From NCBI GenBank assembly GCA_900550415.1, contig URSO01000011.1:1-43946 (forward strand): a stretch of DNA of 43,946 nt, given 5' to 3'. How positions within the stretch are numbered: the first letter of the stretch is position 1; each line of letters begins with the position of its first letter. The translations under genes were made by a program, and so were the position numbers. Below, one piece after another: positions 7,369-15,191 of the stretch. The stretch is from an uncultured Collinsella sp. GTDB taxonomy: Bacteria > Actinomycetota > Coriobacteriia > Coriobacteriales > Coriobacteriaceae. Below the pieces are notes generated by a model. It did not search any database, was not told the DNA's origin, and saw only the letters and a program-made list of their open reading frames with translations.

Positions 7369-8805
7369 ATGAAGACCATCAAGCTTGCTCCCGGTGAGCG
7401 CCTCGTTACCAACCAGCTCAACCGCAAGGGTGTGCTGCCGCAAAACATCGTCGACGCCGCCCGCGATATCGTGGCCAACGTGCGTGCCAACGGCGATGCT
7501 GCGGTGCGCGATTACTGCCAGCGTTTTGACGGTGTCGAGCTGCAAAGCTTTCGTCTGCCGCAAGAGCAGATCGATGCTGCGCTCGAAGGCCTCGACCCGG
7601 CCTTTGTTGCCGCGCTCGAGAAGGCTGCGCGCCAGATCCGTGAGTTTCACCAGCGCGAGGTCGAGCAGAGCTGGTTTACCACGCGCCCGGACGGCACGAT
7701 GCTCGGCGTTAAGGTGACCCCGCTTGCCGCGGCCGGCATCTACGTGCCGGGCGGTCGCGCGCAGTATCCCTCCACCGTGCTCATGAACGCTATCCCTGCC
7801 AAGGTGGCCGGCGTCAAGCGCGTGGTCATGGTGACGCCGCCACAAAAGGACGGCCTGATCAGCCCCTACACGCTCGCCGCGGCCAAGCTTGGCGGCGTGG
7901 ACGAGATCTATATGGTGGGCGGCGCCCAGGCCGTGGCCGCGCTGGCGTACGGTACCGAGACCATTCCGCGCGTCGACAAGATCACCGGCCCGGGCAACGC
8001 CTTTGTCGCCGCGGCCAAGCAGATTGTCTCGGGCGACGTGGGCATCGACATGGTCGCCGGCCCCTCCGAGGTCTGCGTGCTGGCCGATGCCACGGCCAAG
8101 CCCATGGTGGTCGCGGCCGACCTGATGGCCCAGGCCGAGCACGATCCGCTTGCCGCCTGCTATCTGGTGACCTGCGACGAGCAGTTTGCGCGCGAGGTCG
8201 AGGCGGGTATCGACATTCTGGTGGCGCAGTCGCCGCGTGCCGAGATTACGCGCGCCTCGCTCGACAACGAGGGCACCATCGTGGTGGCCGCCGATATGGC
8301 TGCCGCCGTCGAGGCCGTGAACACCGTGGCGCCCGAGCACCTGGAGCTGCACTGCAAGGATGCAATGGGCCTGCTTGGCGGCATTCGCAACGCCGGCGCC
8401 ATCTTTGTGGGCGCTTGGAGCTCCGAGCCGCTCGGCGATTACGTTGCCGGCCCCAACCACACGCTGCCGACCGGCGGCACGGCCGTGTTCTCCAACCCGC
8501 TTTCGGTGGAGGAGTTCGTTAAGCGCTCAAGCGTTATCTGCTATACGCCCGAGGGCCTGCTCTCCGACGCTCCCGCTACGCAGCGCTTGGCCGAAGCCGA
8601 GGGCCTGTGGGCGCACGCGCTTTCTGCCGCCCTGCGTCGTCGCGTGCTGGAACAGGGCGAGGATTCCGTGAGCGCCGAGTCGCTGGCGGCGGCCGACCTG
8701 ACCAAGGTTGCCTGGCCGGGCGACGCCGCGGCGACGGTCGCCGAGGGTGTGGACTTGGCGGCTGCGGGCGCGGATGGCGCTAACGCGACCGGCGGGGAGG
8801 CCTAA
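7369..8805 (+). CDS. hisD: Histidinol dehydrogenase
   Basis: Zn-dependent, NAD-using enzyme of 478 residues that oxidises L-histidinol to L-histidine, the last step of the pathway. Family motifs include GIYVPGGRAQYPS, the NAD-site region TGPGNAFVAAAKQ, MVAGPSEV, APEHLELH and GPNHTLPTGG with the active-site histidine. The length is somewhat above the usual 430-440 because of a C-terminal Ala/Gly-rich extension of about 40 residues. AGGGGAT precedes the ATG. It lies 105 bases after hisZG and one base before hisC. Confidence 0.96.
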   Translation: MKTIKLAPGERLVTNQLNRKGVLPQNIVDAARDIVANVRANGDAAVRDYCQRFDGVELQSFRLPQEQIDAALEGLDPAFVAALEKAARQIREFHQREVEQSWFTTRPDGTMLGVKVTPLAAAGIYVPGGRAQYPSTVLMNAIPAKVAGVKRVVMVTPPQKDGLISPYTLAAAKLGGVDEIYMVGGAQAVAALAYGTETIPRVDKITGPGNAFVAAAKQIVSGDVGIDMVAGPSEVCVLADATAKPMVVAADLMAQAEHDPLAACYLVTCDEQFAREVEAGIDILVAQSPRAEITRASLDNEGTIVVAADMAAAVEAVNTVAPEHLELHCKDAMGLLGGIRNAGAIFVGAWSSEPLGDYVAGPNHTLPTGGTAVFSNPLSVEEFVKRSSVICYTPEGLLSDAPATQRLAEAEGLWAHALSAALRRRVLEQGEDSVSAESLAAADLTKVAWPGDAAATVAEGVDLAAAGADGANATGGEA

Positions 8806-8806
8806 T

Positions 8807-9922
8807 ATGGCCGAGCTGACGCCTCGCATGAAGGAACTCGTCCAGCCCTACTTGGCCGGCATTGAGCCCTACGATCCCAACTTTACGCCCACGCGCATCA
8901 ACCTTTCGGCCAACGAGAACACCTATCCCGTGCCGGCCGGCGTGCGCGAGGCGGTCGACGCGGCGCTCGCCGCCACGCCGCTCAACCGCTATCCCGACCC
9001 CATGTCCAACGACCTGCGCGACGAGCTTGCCGCTTGGCATGGCGTGGCACGCGAGAACATCTGCGTGGGCAACGGCGGCGACGAGCTGCTCTATAACTAC
9101 CTGCTGGCGTTTGGCGGCGCGGGGCGGACCCTGCTCAACTGCCCGCCATGCTTTAGCGAGTATGCGTTCTTTGCGTCGCTCTGCCAGACCGAGGTGAGCG
9201 ACGTGTGGCGCGATCCGGTGACCTTTGAGCTCGACCAGGCTGCCGTGCTTGCGGCAGCGCCCGAGTGCAACCTGGCGATTGTGACCTCGCCCAACAATCC
9301 CACGGGCGACGTGGCGCCGCTCGACTTTATCGCGGCTCTGTGCGATGCGTGTCCCGGCATGGTGATGGTCGACGAGGCCTACGTGGAGTTTGCTGACGAT
9401 TCGTTTGGCGCGGCCACCACGGCGCAAGGGCTTATCGCCGAGCATTCCAACCTGGTGATTTTGCATACGCTGTCCAAGGCGTTCGGCGCCGCCGGCACGC
9501 GTCTGGGCTACGTGATCGCGACCCCCGAGGTCATCGACGTGTTCGCGGCGATTCGCCAGATCTATTCAGTCAACGTGCTGAGCCAGGCCGCGGCGCTTGC
9601 CTGCGTGCGTGCCCGCGATGCGTATGCGCCCGTGGTGGCGCAAGTTGCATCCGAGCGCGAACGCGAGTTGTGCGCCCTGCGTGCAATGGCTGCCGAGGGC
9701 ATGCCCGTGGAGGCATGGCCGAGCGCAGCAAACTTTGTGCTCGTGCGCACACCGCACGCCACGTGCGTGCGCGAGCGCCTGCGCGACGAGTATTCAATTT
9801 TGGTGCGCGACTTTAGCTACGCGCCGGGGCTTGCGGACTGTCTGCGCATTACCGTGGGTACCCCGCAGGAAAACGACGAGGTGCTGGCTGCGTTTGCCGC
9901 GCTGGTGAAGGAGGAGATGTAG
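8807..9922 (+). CDS. hisC: Histidinol-phosphate aminotransferase
   Basis: PLP enzyme of 371 residues that transaminates imidazole acetol phosphate with glutamate. Visible landmarks are INLSANENTY, the cofactor-site region VGNGGDELL, TSPNNPTGD, MVDEAYVEF, and Lys224 in TLSKAFGAAGTRLGY, the Schiff-base lysine. The start at 8807 is one base after the hisD stop, with GGCGGGGAGG upstream; the upstream in-frame extension runs inside hisD and has no homology. hisB begins immediately after its stop. Confidence 0.96.
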   Translation: MAELTPRMKELVQPYLAGIEPYDPNFTPTRINLSANENTYPVPAGVREAVDAALAATPLNRYPDPMSNDLRDELAAWHGVARENICVGNGGDELLYNYLLAFGGAGRTLLNCPPCFSEYAFFASLCQTEVSDVWRDPVTFELDQAAVLAAAPECNLAIVTSPNNPTGDVAPLDFIAALCDACPGMVMVDEAYVEFADDSFGAATTAQGLIAEHSNLVILHTLSKAFGAAGTRLGYVIATPEVIDVFAAIRQIYSVNVLSQAAALACVRARDAYAPVVAQVASERERELCALRAMAAEGMPVEAWPSAANFVLVRTPHATCVRERLRDEYSILVRDFSYAPGLADCLRITVGTPQENDEVLAAFAALVKEEM

Positions 9923-10510
9923 ATGGGCCGTTATGCCGAGGCAACCCGCAAGACGGGCGAGACCGACATTGTCGTTAAGCTCGATCTGGACGGATCCGGC
10001 GTGTGCGATATCTCGACCGGCGTGCCGTTTTTCGACCACATGCTCAACGCCCTTGGCCGCCATGGTCTGTTCGATCTGACGGTACATGCGGTGGGCGACG
10101 TGGAGGTCGACGCGCACCACACCGTCGAGGACACGGGCATTGTGCTGGGCGAGGCGTTTTGCCAGGCACTGGGTGACAAGGCGGGCATTACGCGCTTTGC
10201 CGATGCGGCGATTGCCATGGACGAGACGCTCGTGATAGCCGCCGTTGATATCTCGGGTCGCGGGCAGGCCTATTGCGATCTGCCCGTGCCGACCGAGCGC
10301 GTGGGCACCTTTGATACCGAGCTGGCCGTCGAGTTCTTCTACGCTTTTGCGCGAGACGCCAAACTCACGCTGCACGTGCGCGAGCTGGCGGGCGGCAACT
10401 CGCACCACATTATCGAGGCCGCCTTTAAGGCCGTGGGACGCACGATGCGCCACGCCTGCGAGCTTGATCCCCGCGTGCAAGGAATCCCCAGCACCAAGGG
10501 CTCGCTGTAA
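9923..10510 (+). CDS. hisB: Imidazoleglycerol-phosphate dehydratase
   Basis: Monofunctional HisB of 195 residues, which dehydrates imidazole glycerol phosphate to imidazole acetol phosphate. The Mn-binding histidine pairs are visible: FFDHMLNALGRHG, DAHHTVEDTG and GGNSHHIIEAAFKA. The length matches the family (about 195). It abuts hisC with no gap. No phosphatase domain is fused, so the histidinol-phosphate step needs a separate enzyme, probably the PHP protein at 13741-14652. Confidence 0.96.
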   Translation: MGRYAEATRKTGETDIVVKLDLDGSGVCDISTGVPFFDHMLNALGRHGLFDLTVHAVGDVEVDAHHTVEDTGIVLGEAFCQALGDKAGITRFADAAIAMDETLVIAAVDISGRGQAYCDLPVPTERVGTFDTELAVEFFYAFARDAKLTLHVRELAGGNSHHIIEAAFKAVGRTMRHACELDPRVQGIPSTKGSL

Positions 10511-10525
10511 CCGCCATATAGGCAG

Positions 10526-10564
10526 AAACCACCACAAAGGTGCCTGTCCCCTTTGTGGTGGTTT
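10526..10564. repeat. Perfect 15-bp palindromic element between hisB and hisH
   Basis: AAACCACCACAAAGG (10526-10540) and its exact reverse complement (10550-10564) enclose a 9-base loop TGCCTGTCC. There is no U-run and it sits within an operon, so it resembles a REP-like unit rather than a terminator. The CTGTCCC core recurs near 24699 (as GGGGACAG), 38568 and 39791. Confidence 0.75.
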
Positions 10565-10590
10565 TGGATGATGGGAAAAGGGAGGGTCGC

Positions 10591-11286
10591 GTGGGCGAAC
10601 CGAAGATCGTGGTGGTCGACTACCACAAGGGCAACTTGTCGAGCGTCGTGCGCGGGCTTGCGCGCGCCGGTGCCGCTGCCTGCACATCGGACGATCCGGA
10701 GCAGATCCGCAACGCCGACGGCCTGGTCATCCCGGGCGTGGGCGCGTTCTATGACGCGATCGCCTTTATGCGCCAGAGCGGCGAGGAGGCGGCCGTGCTT
10801 GACGCCGTTGCCGCCGGAACTCCTCTGCTCGGCATCTGCCTGGGCCTTCAGCTGTTTTTTGAACGCGGCGACGAGGGCGTGCCGGCGGACGAGGGCGCGG
10901 ACGACGATGCCTCCGAGCAGGCCGGCGGTCCCTGGGTCGATGGCCTGGGCATTATGCGCGGCTCGTGCACGCGCTTGGAATCGAGTCGCCTGAAGGTGCC
11001 GCACGTGGGCTGGGACCAGGTGCACATGACGCCCGCCGGCGCGGCCGATCCGTTGCTCGCCGGTTTTGCCGAGGGCGCCAACATGTACTTCACCCACAGC
11101 TATGCGGTGGCCGACGATGTCGATGCCGCCGATGTTCTGGCGCGCACGCACTACACGCGGAGCTTCCCGTGCATCGTGCGCCACGGCAACGTGTGGGGCT
11201 GCCAGTTCCATCCCGAGAAATCCTCCGCGCTGGGACAGCGCATCCTTAAGAACTTCGTCAACATCGTCGAGGAGGCCGGCCGATGA
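10591..11286 (+). CDS. hisH: Imidazole glycerol phosphate synthase glutaminase subunit
   Basis: Class I glutamine amidotransferase of 231 residues that supplies ammonia to HisF. The nucleophile is Cys83 (LGICLGLQ), and the His/Glu pair is in QFHPEKSSA. Other marks are VVDYHKGNL at the N-terminus and VPHVGWDQV. An acidic insertion follows the nucleophile helix (about residues 93-113), making it longer than the usual 200-210. The GTG at 10591 was chosen because AAAGGGAGG lies 6 bases upstream; an earlier in-frame GTG at 10540 falls inside the palindromic element. It overlaps hisA by 4 bases. Confidence 0.93.
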   Translation: MGEPKIVVVDYHKGNLSSVVRGLARAGAAACTSDDPEQIRNADGLVIPGVGAFYDAIAFMRQSGEEAAVLDAVAAGTPLLGICLGLQLFFERGDEGVPADEGADDDASEQAGGPWVDGLGIMRGSCTRLESSRLKVPHVGWDQVHMTPAGAADPLLAGFAEGANMYFTHSYAVADDVDAADVLARTHYTRSFPCIVRHGNVWGCQFHPEKSSALGQRILKNFVNIVEEAGR

Positions 11287-12026
11287 TCCTGTTCCCCGCA
11301 ATCGATCTGATCGGCGGCAAGGTCGTGCGCTTGGAGCGCGGCGATCGCAGCCGCTGCAAGGTATATTCCGACGACCCCGTGGCCGTTGCCCGCTCGTTTG
11401 CCGAGCAAGGTGCAAGCTGGGTGCACGTCGTCGATCTGTCCGCTGCCTTTGGCGAGGATGAGGACGCATGCGCTGCCAACTCGACGGCGATCAAGGCTAT
11501 CTGCGGCATCGACGGTCTGTCTGTGGACGTGGGCGGCGGCGTCCGCTCGCTCGCGCGCATCGACGAGTTGGCCGGCTACGGCGCACGCCGCATCGCACTG
11601 GGCACCGTGCTGGTGACCGAGCCGGGTTTTGCCGAGGTGGCGGCCAAAGGCTTTGGCGAGCTGCTGGTGGCAGACATCGCCGCCCGTGACGGCCAGGTCA
11701 AGGTGAACGGCTGGCGCGATGGCGCGGGCGTGGCGCTCGATGATGCCGTGGCGCAGCTTTCCGAGCTGGGCTTTAAGCATTTGGTGTACACCGACATCGC
11801 GCGCGATGGCATGCAGACGGGCATCGACGTGGCGGCGTATCGCCATGTGGCCGAGGTCGCGGGTTTTCCCGTCGTGGCTTCGGGTGGCATCTCGACACTC
11901 GACGATATCTGCGCGCTTGCCGCAGTGGGTGAGGATGCTATTGAGGGTGCGATCACCGGTCGCGCGCTCTACGAGGGCAACTTTACGCTGGCACAGGCGC
12001 TGGCCGCCGCCCGAGGGGAGGAGTAG
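11283..12026 (+). CDS. hisA: ProFAR isomerase (HisA)
   Basis: TIM-barrel isomerase of 247 residues that opens the ribose ring of ProFAR to PRFAR. It opens with LFPAIDLIGGKVVRL (catalytic Asp8) and has the second catalytic aspartate in YTDIARDGMQTG; phosphate-binding loops are VGGGVRS and ASGGIST. It starts in an ATGA overlap with hisH. In some actinobacteria this protein is PriA and also acts in tryptophan synthesis; the sequence alone does not decide this. Confidence 0.95.
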   Translation: MILFPAIDLIGGKVVRLERGDRSRCKVYSDDPVAVARSFAEQGASWVHVVDLSAAFGEDEDACAANSTAIKAICGIDGLSVDVGGGVRSLARIDELAGYGARRIALGTVLVTEPGFAEVAAKGFGELLVADIAARDGQVKVNGWRDGAGVALDDAVAQLSELGFKHLVYTDIARDGMQTGIDVAAYRHVAEVAGFPVVASGGISTLDDICALAAVGEDAIEGAITGRALYEGNFTLAQALAAARGEE

Positions 12027-12029
12027 CCC

Positions 12030-12812
12030 ATGCTTACCAAGCGTGTGATTCCCTGTCTGGACGTTAAGGACGGCCGCGTGGTCAAGGGCGTCAACTTTGT
12101 GAGCCTGCGCGATGCGGGCGATCCGGTGGAGCTGGCGCGCGCCTACGACCGCGAGGGCGCGGACGAAGTCGTGTTCCTGGACATCACTGCGACGAGCGAT
12201 AACCGTGCGACGACCATTGAGATGGCGGCGCATGCGGCCGAGGAGCTGGCCATTCCCTATACCGTGGGCGGCGGTTTTCGTGACCTGGCGGGCATGCGAA
12301 CCATGGTGGCTGCCGGTGCCGATAAGGTGTCGCTCAACTCTGCTGCCGTGCGCGATCCGTCGCTGGTCAGCCAAGCTGCCGCTGCATTTGGCAGCCAGGC
12401 CGTGGTCGTGGCGATCGATGCCAAGCGTGTTGGTTTGCCCGGTGAGCCGGGAGCCGACAAGTGGGAGGTCTTTACCGCGGGCGGCCGTAACGCCACGGGT
12501 ATCGATGCGGTGGCGTGGGCCGAGGAAGCGGCTCGTCGCGGCGCCGGTGAGATCTTGCTCACCAGCATGGATCGCGACGGCACCAAGGCTGGCTTCGACC
12601 TGGCACTCACCCGCGCCGTGGCGCGCGCGGTGCCGATCCCGGTGATCGCAAGCGGCGGCGTGGGCACGCTCGAGCATTTTGCCGAGGGCGTGATCGAGGG
12701 CGAAGCCGATGCCGTGCTGGCAGCAAGTGTCTTTCACTTTGGGACCTTCAGCATTCGCGAAGTCAAAGAGTATATGGCCAGCCAGGGCATCCCTGTCAGA
12801 TTGGATTTTTAA
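12030..12812 (+). CDS. hisF: Imidazole glycerol phosphate synthase cyclase subunit
   Basis: TIM-barrel cyclase of 260 residues that joins ammonia from HisH with PRFAR to give imidazole glycerol phosphate and AICAR. The catalytic aspartates are Asp11 (IPCLDVKDGRVVKG) and the one in LLTSMDRDGTKAGFD. Phosphate loops GGGFRD and ASGGVG are present. The length is typical. It starts three bases after hisA with GGGGAGGAG upstream and directly abuts hisI. Confidence 0.96.
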   Translation: MLTKRVIPCLDVKDGRVVKGVNFVSLRDAGDPVELARAYDREGADEVVFLDITATSDNRATTIEMAAHAAEELAIPYTVGGGFRDLAGMRTMVAAGADKVSLNSAAVRDPSLVSQAAAAFGSQAVVVAIDAKRVGLPGEPGADKWEVFTAGGRNATGIDAVAWAEEAARRGAGEILLTSMDRDGTKAGFDLALTRAVARAVPIPVIASGGVGTLEHFAEGVIEGEADAVLAASVFHFGTFSIREVKEYMASQGIPVRLDF

Positions 12813-13154
12813 ATGGAGCAAGTGACAACTGCGTCCGAGCTTAAATACGACGCCAACGGGCTGATTCCTTGTGTGGTTCAGCAATATGACACTGGTGAAG
12901 TGCTTATGGTTGCTTGGATGAACGAGGAGTCGGTGGGACTGACGCTCAAGACCGGCACCACGTGGTTTTGGAGCCGCAGTCGCCAGGAGCTCTGGAACAA
13001 GGGCGCGACGAGCGGCAACATGCAGGAGGTCAAGGAGCTCTGGGCCGACTGCGATAGCGATACGCTGCTGGTCAAGGTCGACTCGCCGGGTCCTGCCTGC
13101 CATACCGGCAACCGTACCTGCTTCTTTAAGCACGTAAAGGGGGAAACACGATGA
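12813..13154 (+). CDS. hisI: Phosphoribosyl-AMP cyclohydrolase
   Basis: Zn/Mg enzyme of 113 residues that opens the adenine ring of phosphoribosyl-AMP. Family motifs are VLMVAWMNEES, WFWSRSRQELWNKG, and the metal-binding DCDSDTLLV and CHTGNRTCF. It is monofunctional; HisE is encoded separately two genes on. It starts at the base after the hisF stop and overlaps the next small gene by 4 bases. Confidence 0.95.
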   Translation: MEQVTTASELKYDANGLIPCVVQQYDTGEVLMVAWMNEESVGLTLKTGTTWFWSRSRQELWNKGATSGNMQEVKELWADCDSDTLLVKVDSPGPACHTGNRTCFFKHVKGETR

Positions 13155-13378
13155 AGGTCGTGACGCCGTTCGAAGTCGCTGACTGCAACGCCGAGCTCCT
13201 CCACGTGGGCGTGCCGTGCCGCGTGCACCTGACCGATGCCTGCGGGGCGCAGTCGCTTTGGCTCGAGGCCGAGAAGGAAAGGCTCGATGAGGCCCATGCC
13301 GTCATCGTTGAGTTCTTTGAGAAAAAGGGCGCAAAGCCTCGGTTCGATGAGACCGGTAATTACTTTACGCTGCAGTAA
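13151..13378 (+). CDS. Small conserved-looking protein in the his operon (possible RDAC family)
   Basis: 75 residues, starting in an ATGA overlap with hisI and ending 15 bases before hisE, so it is clearly an operon member and probably translationally coupled. The core CRVHLTDACGAQSLWLE and the C-terminal EFFEKKGAKPRFDETGNYFTL resemble small proteins I recall being named RDAC family, with TDAC replacing RDAC; this is from memory and not checked. There is no membrane segment or signal peptide. It contains three cysteines. The function is unknown; the position suggests a link to histidine synthesis. Confidence 0.7.
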   Translation: MKVVTPFEVADCNAELLHVGVPCRVHLTDACGAQSLWLEAEKERLDEAHAVIVEFFEKKGAKPRFDETGNYFTLQ

Positions 13379-13393
13379 CGAGAGGAAATAACC

Positions 13394-13711
13394 ATGGGAG
13401 TCAGAACAGCTAACGTGCAGCCGGGAAACATTGGCGAGACGCTGACGGGGCTGGCCGAGGTGATTCACGGTCGTCGCGACGCGTCGCTGGAGGAGAGCTA
13501 TACCGCCCGCCTGCTGACCGATGTCGAGGACGAGCTGCTCAAGAAGCTTGCCGAGGAGGCGAGCGAGGTGATCATGGCCTGCAAGGATAACGATCACGAT
13601 CACATCCGCTACGAGGCCGGCGACCTGATCTACCACTTGCTCGTGACGCTCGAGCGCTACGGCATCACCCTCGACGAACTGGCCGGCGAGCTCAACGCCC
13701 GCCGCCACTAG
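13394..13711 (+). CDS. hisE: Phosphoribosyl-ATP pyrophosphatase
   Basis: All-alpha MazG-like hydrolase of 105 residues that converts phosphoribosyl-ATP to phosphoribosyl-AMP. The Mg-binding helices are visible as EEASEVIMACKD and RYEAGDLIYHLLV. GAGAGGAAAT precedes the ATG. It is the last gene of the operon and converges on the PHP gene on the other strand, with a hairpin between them. Confidence 0.95.
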   Translation: MGVRTANVQPGNIGETLTGLAEVIHGRRDASLEESYTARLLTDVEDELLKKLAEEASEVIMACKDNDHDHIRYEAGDLIYHLLVTLERYGITLDELAGELNARRH

Positions 13712-13738
13712 TCGTTTAAGAACGTCCCTAACGGCTAG
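13708..13738. terminator. Hairpin between hisE and the convergent PHP gene
   Basis: CTAGTCGTT and AACGGCTAG form an imperfect stem around TAAGAACGTCCCT. The stretch 13708-13728 is identical to 35520-35540 inside another palindrome, so this is a member of a repeated element reused as an intergenic stem; it may serve as a bidirectional terminator. Confidence 0.5.
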
Positions 13739-13740
13739 TC

Positions 13741-14652
13741 TTAGGCGAGGGGCGTGGATTCCCATTCGCCGGTGGGGTGGGGGATATCGAAGGCCCGGTA
13801 GCCGCAGTCGTAGGCGTGGGCCTGGGCCTCGCGGATGTTCCAGCAGATGTCGCAGGCGCGGTGCGCGTCCGAGCCAAAGGTGATGGGCACCTCGGCATGG
13901 GCGAAGCGGCGCAACAGCCCGGTCGCGGGGTAGTAATCGTCGAGCCCCTTGCGCGGTGCGGCGGTCGAGACCTCAACGCGGCGACCCGTATCGTGGGCGC
14001 ATTCGGCCATCTGCTCCCAAAACGGCGCGGGGTCAAAGTCGGGTGCAAAGCCGTCCTTCGAAAAGCGCATGACCAGGTCGGGATGGGCCATCGCGTCAAA
14101 GTTGAGTGAGCTTTCGCAAGCACGGCACCAGTCGTCGACGTAGCACTCCCACACGCCGCGCACGCCTAAGTTTTCCCAAACATGCAGGTTGGTATCGTCG
14201 TCGATCCAACCGCAAAGGGAATCGGGTGTATCGGGGCGCGCGACGTCCTCTGTCCCTGCCGTGCCCGCGGCGCCTGCCGCAATATCGCCCGGGTTGCCAA
14301 TCCAGTGCACGCTGCCCAGACGTACGACGGCGCCCTGGGACCAGTGCTCTACCAAGGGCTCGCAGCCCTCGTACCAATCGCATTCAAAACCGTAGATAAA
14401 GGTGAGCTCCGGCGCAATCTGCGCGGCGAGTTTGCGGGCGTCCTCAAAGGACAAACGATGTGCCGGCAAGTCGCCCTCGACGACCTGCACCTCGCAGTTA
14501 GCATCCATACTGGCGGGCAGGGTAAGGTGGTCGGTCGAGACCATGACGCGGCAGCCGGCGGCAGCAGCGGCACGGACGTTGTCCTCGAACGAGGCGTGCC
14601 CGTCCGAGAACGAGGTATGAGTATGGCAATCGACCAGCGGGCAGGCGGACAT
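13741..14652 (-). CDS. PHP-family histidinol-phosphatase
   Basis: Metal-dependent phosphoesterase of 303 residues, HisK type, predicted to convert histidinol phosphate to histidinol, the step missing from the adjacent operon. PHP motifs are DCHTHTSFSDG, STDHLTLPAS, YGFECDWYEG, AMAHPDLVMRF and FGSDAHRA. The start at 14652 is preceded by AAAGGAG; the longer upstream frame lacks homology. It is convergent with hisE, so it is not in the his operon. Family members can act on other phosphoesters, but the location favours histidine synthesis. Confidence 0.85.
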   Translation of the reverse strand: MSACPLVDCHTHTSFSDGHASFEDNVRAAAAAGCRVMVSTDHLTLPASMDANCEVQVVEGDLPAHRLSFEDARKLAAQIAPELTFIYGFECDWYEGCEPLVEHWSQGAVVRLGSVHWIGNPGDIAAGAAGTAGTEDVARPDTPDSLCGWIDDDTNLHVWENLGVRGVWECYVDDWCRACESSLNFDAMAHPDLVMRFSKDGFAPDFDPAPFWEQMAECAHDTGRRVEVSTAAPRKGLDDYYPATGLLRRFAHAEVPITFGSDAHRACDICWNIREAQAHAYDCGYRAFDIPHPTGEWESTPLA

Positions 14653-14771
14653 GGCGACTCCTTTGCATTTGGCGAATCCGCTCCATTGTAATGGCGCAGC
14701 CTCGGCGCGTCGGGAACGCTGCAAGTCGAAACCGACTGGAAAGGGCAGGCGGCGCGTGCCGGCGCCGGCGA

Positions 14772-15191
14772 CTACTTGCTTCGTGCCGCCACGCGTTTGG
14801 CCTGCACCGTTACCATCGCGTGCCGCACGGCGGTGATGGGGCGATAGCGGATCATACGCGGTCCCGACCAGCGCATGACCTCGCGGATCTTCTCGCGCAT
14901 GGCAGGCCGGTAACAATGCGAAGGACAGGCCGAGCAAAATGTCTTGGTGCCCATGTGCGGGCAGTGCTCAATGCGCGCGGCGGCGTATTTCTGCAGCTCG
15001 GCGCATTCGGGGCAAAGCGTAATGGTCCGAAGGCCGAGCTTCACGCGCACGGGCTCATCGTCGCCAGCCTGTTTGACCGCATGCTCGCTGCCATGATGCC
15101 CACGACACCACAGCGCAATCATCTGCGACACCATTTGGGCCTCGCGCTCACGTTTGCGTGCCAGCTCCGGTGTGTCGACCGGGCGCGCCAT
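14772..15191 (-). CDS. YgbA-like protein (nitrous oxide-stimulated promoter family)
   Basis: 139-residue basic, cysteine-rich protein. The core has CPECAELQKYA, HCPHM and CSACPSHCY, likely a metal-binding set, followed by MREKIREVMRWSGPRM, the signature of the YgbA family. E. coli ygbA responds to nitrosative stress; the molecular role is unknown. Its ATG overlaps the stop codon of the upstream ABC gene (TAATG), so the two are translationally coupled. The C-terminal tail of about 25 residues is basic. Confidence 0.8.
   Translation of the reverse strand: MARPVDTPELARKREREAQMVSQMIALWCRGHHGSEHAVKQAGDDEPVRVKLGLRTITLCPECAELQKYAAARIEHCPHMGTKTFCSACPSHCYRPAMREKIREVMRWSGPRMIRYRPITAVRHAMVTVQAKRVAARSK

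Noticed and set aside
5515..8460. 981-codon open frame on the minus strand opposite hisZG and hisD
   Set aside because: It lies fully antisense to two certain genes, has low-complexity Ala/Gly/His/Arg-rich sequence and no domain. It results from GC-rich codon bias.
10540..10590. hisH starting at the GTG at 10540
   Set aside because: That codon lies within the palindrome and lacks a ribosome site; GTG at 10591 has AAAGGGAGG and matches the family N-terminus.
11151..13133. 660-codon minus-strand frame opposite hisA, hisF and hisI
   Set aside because: Antisense to recognised enzymes, with no start signal or family resemblance.
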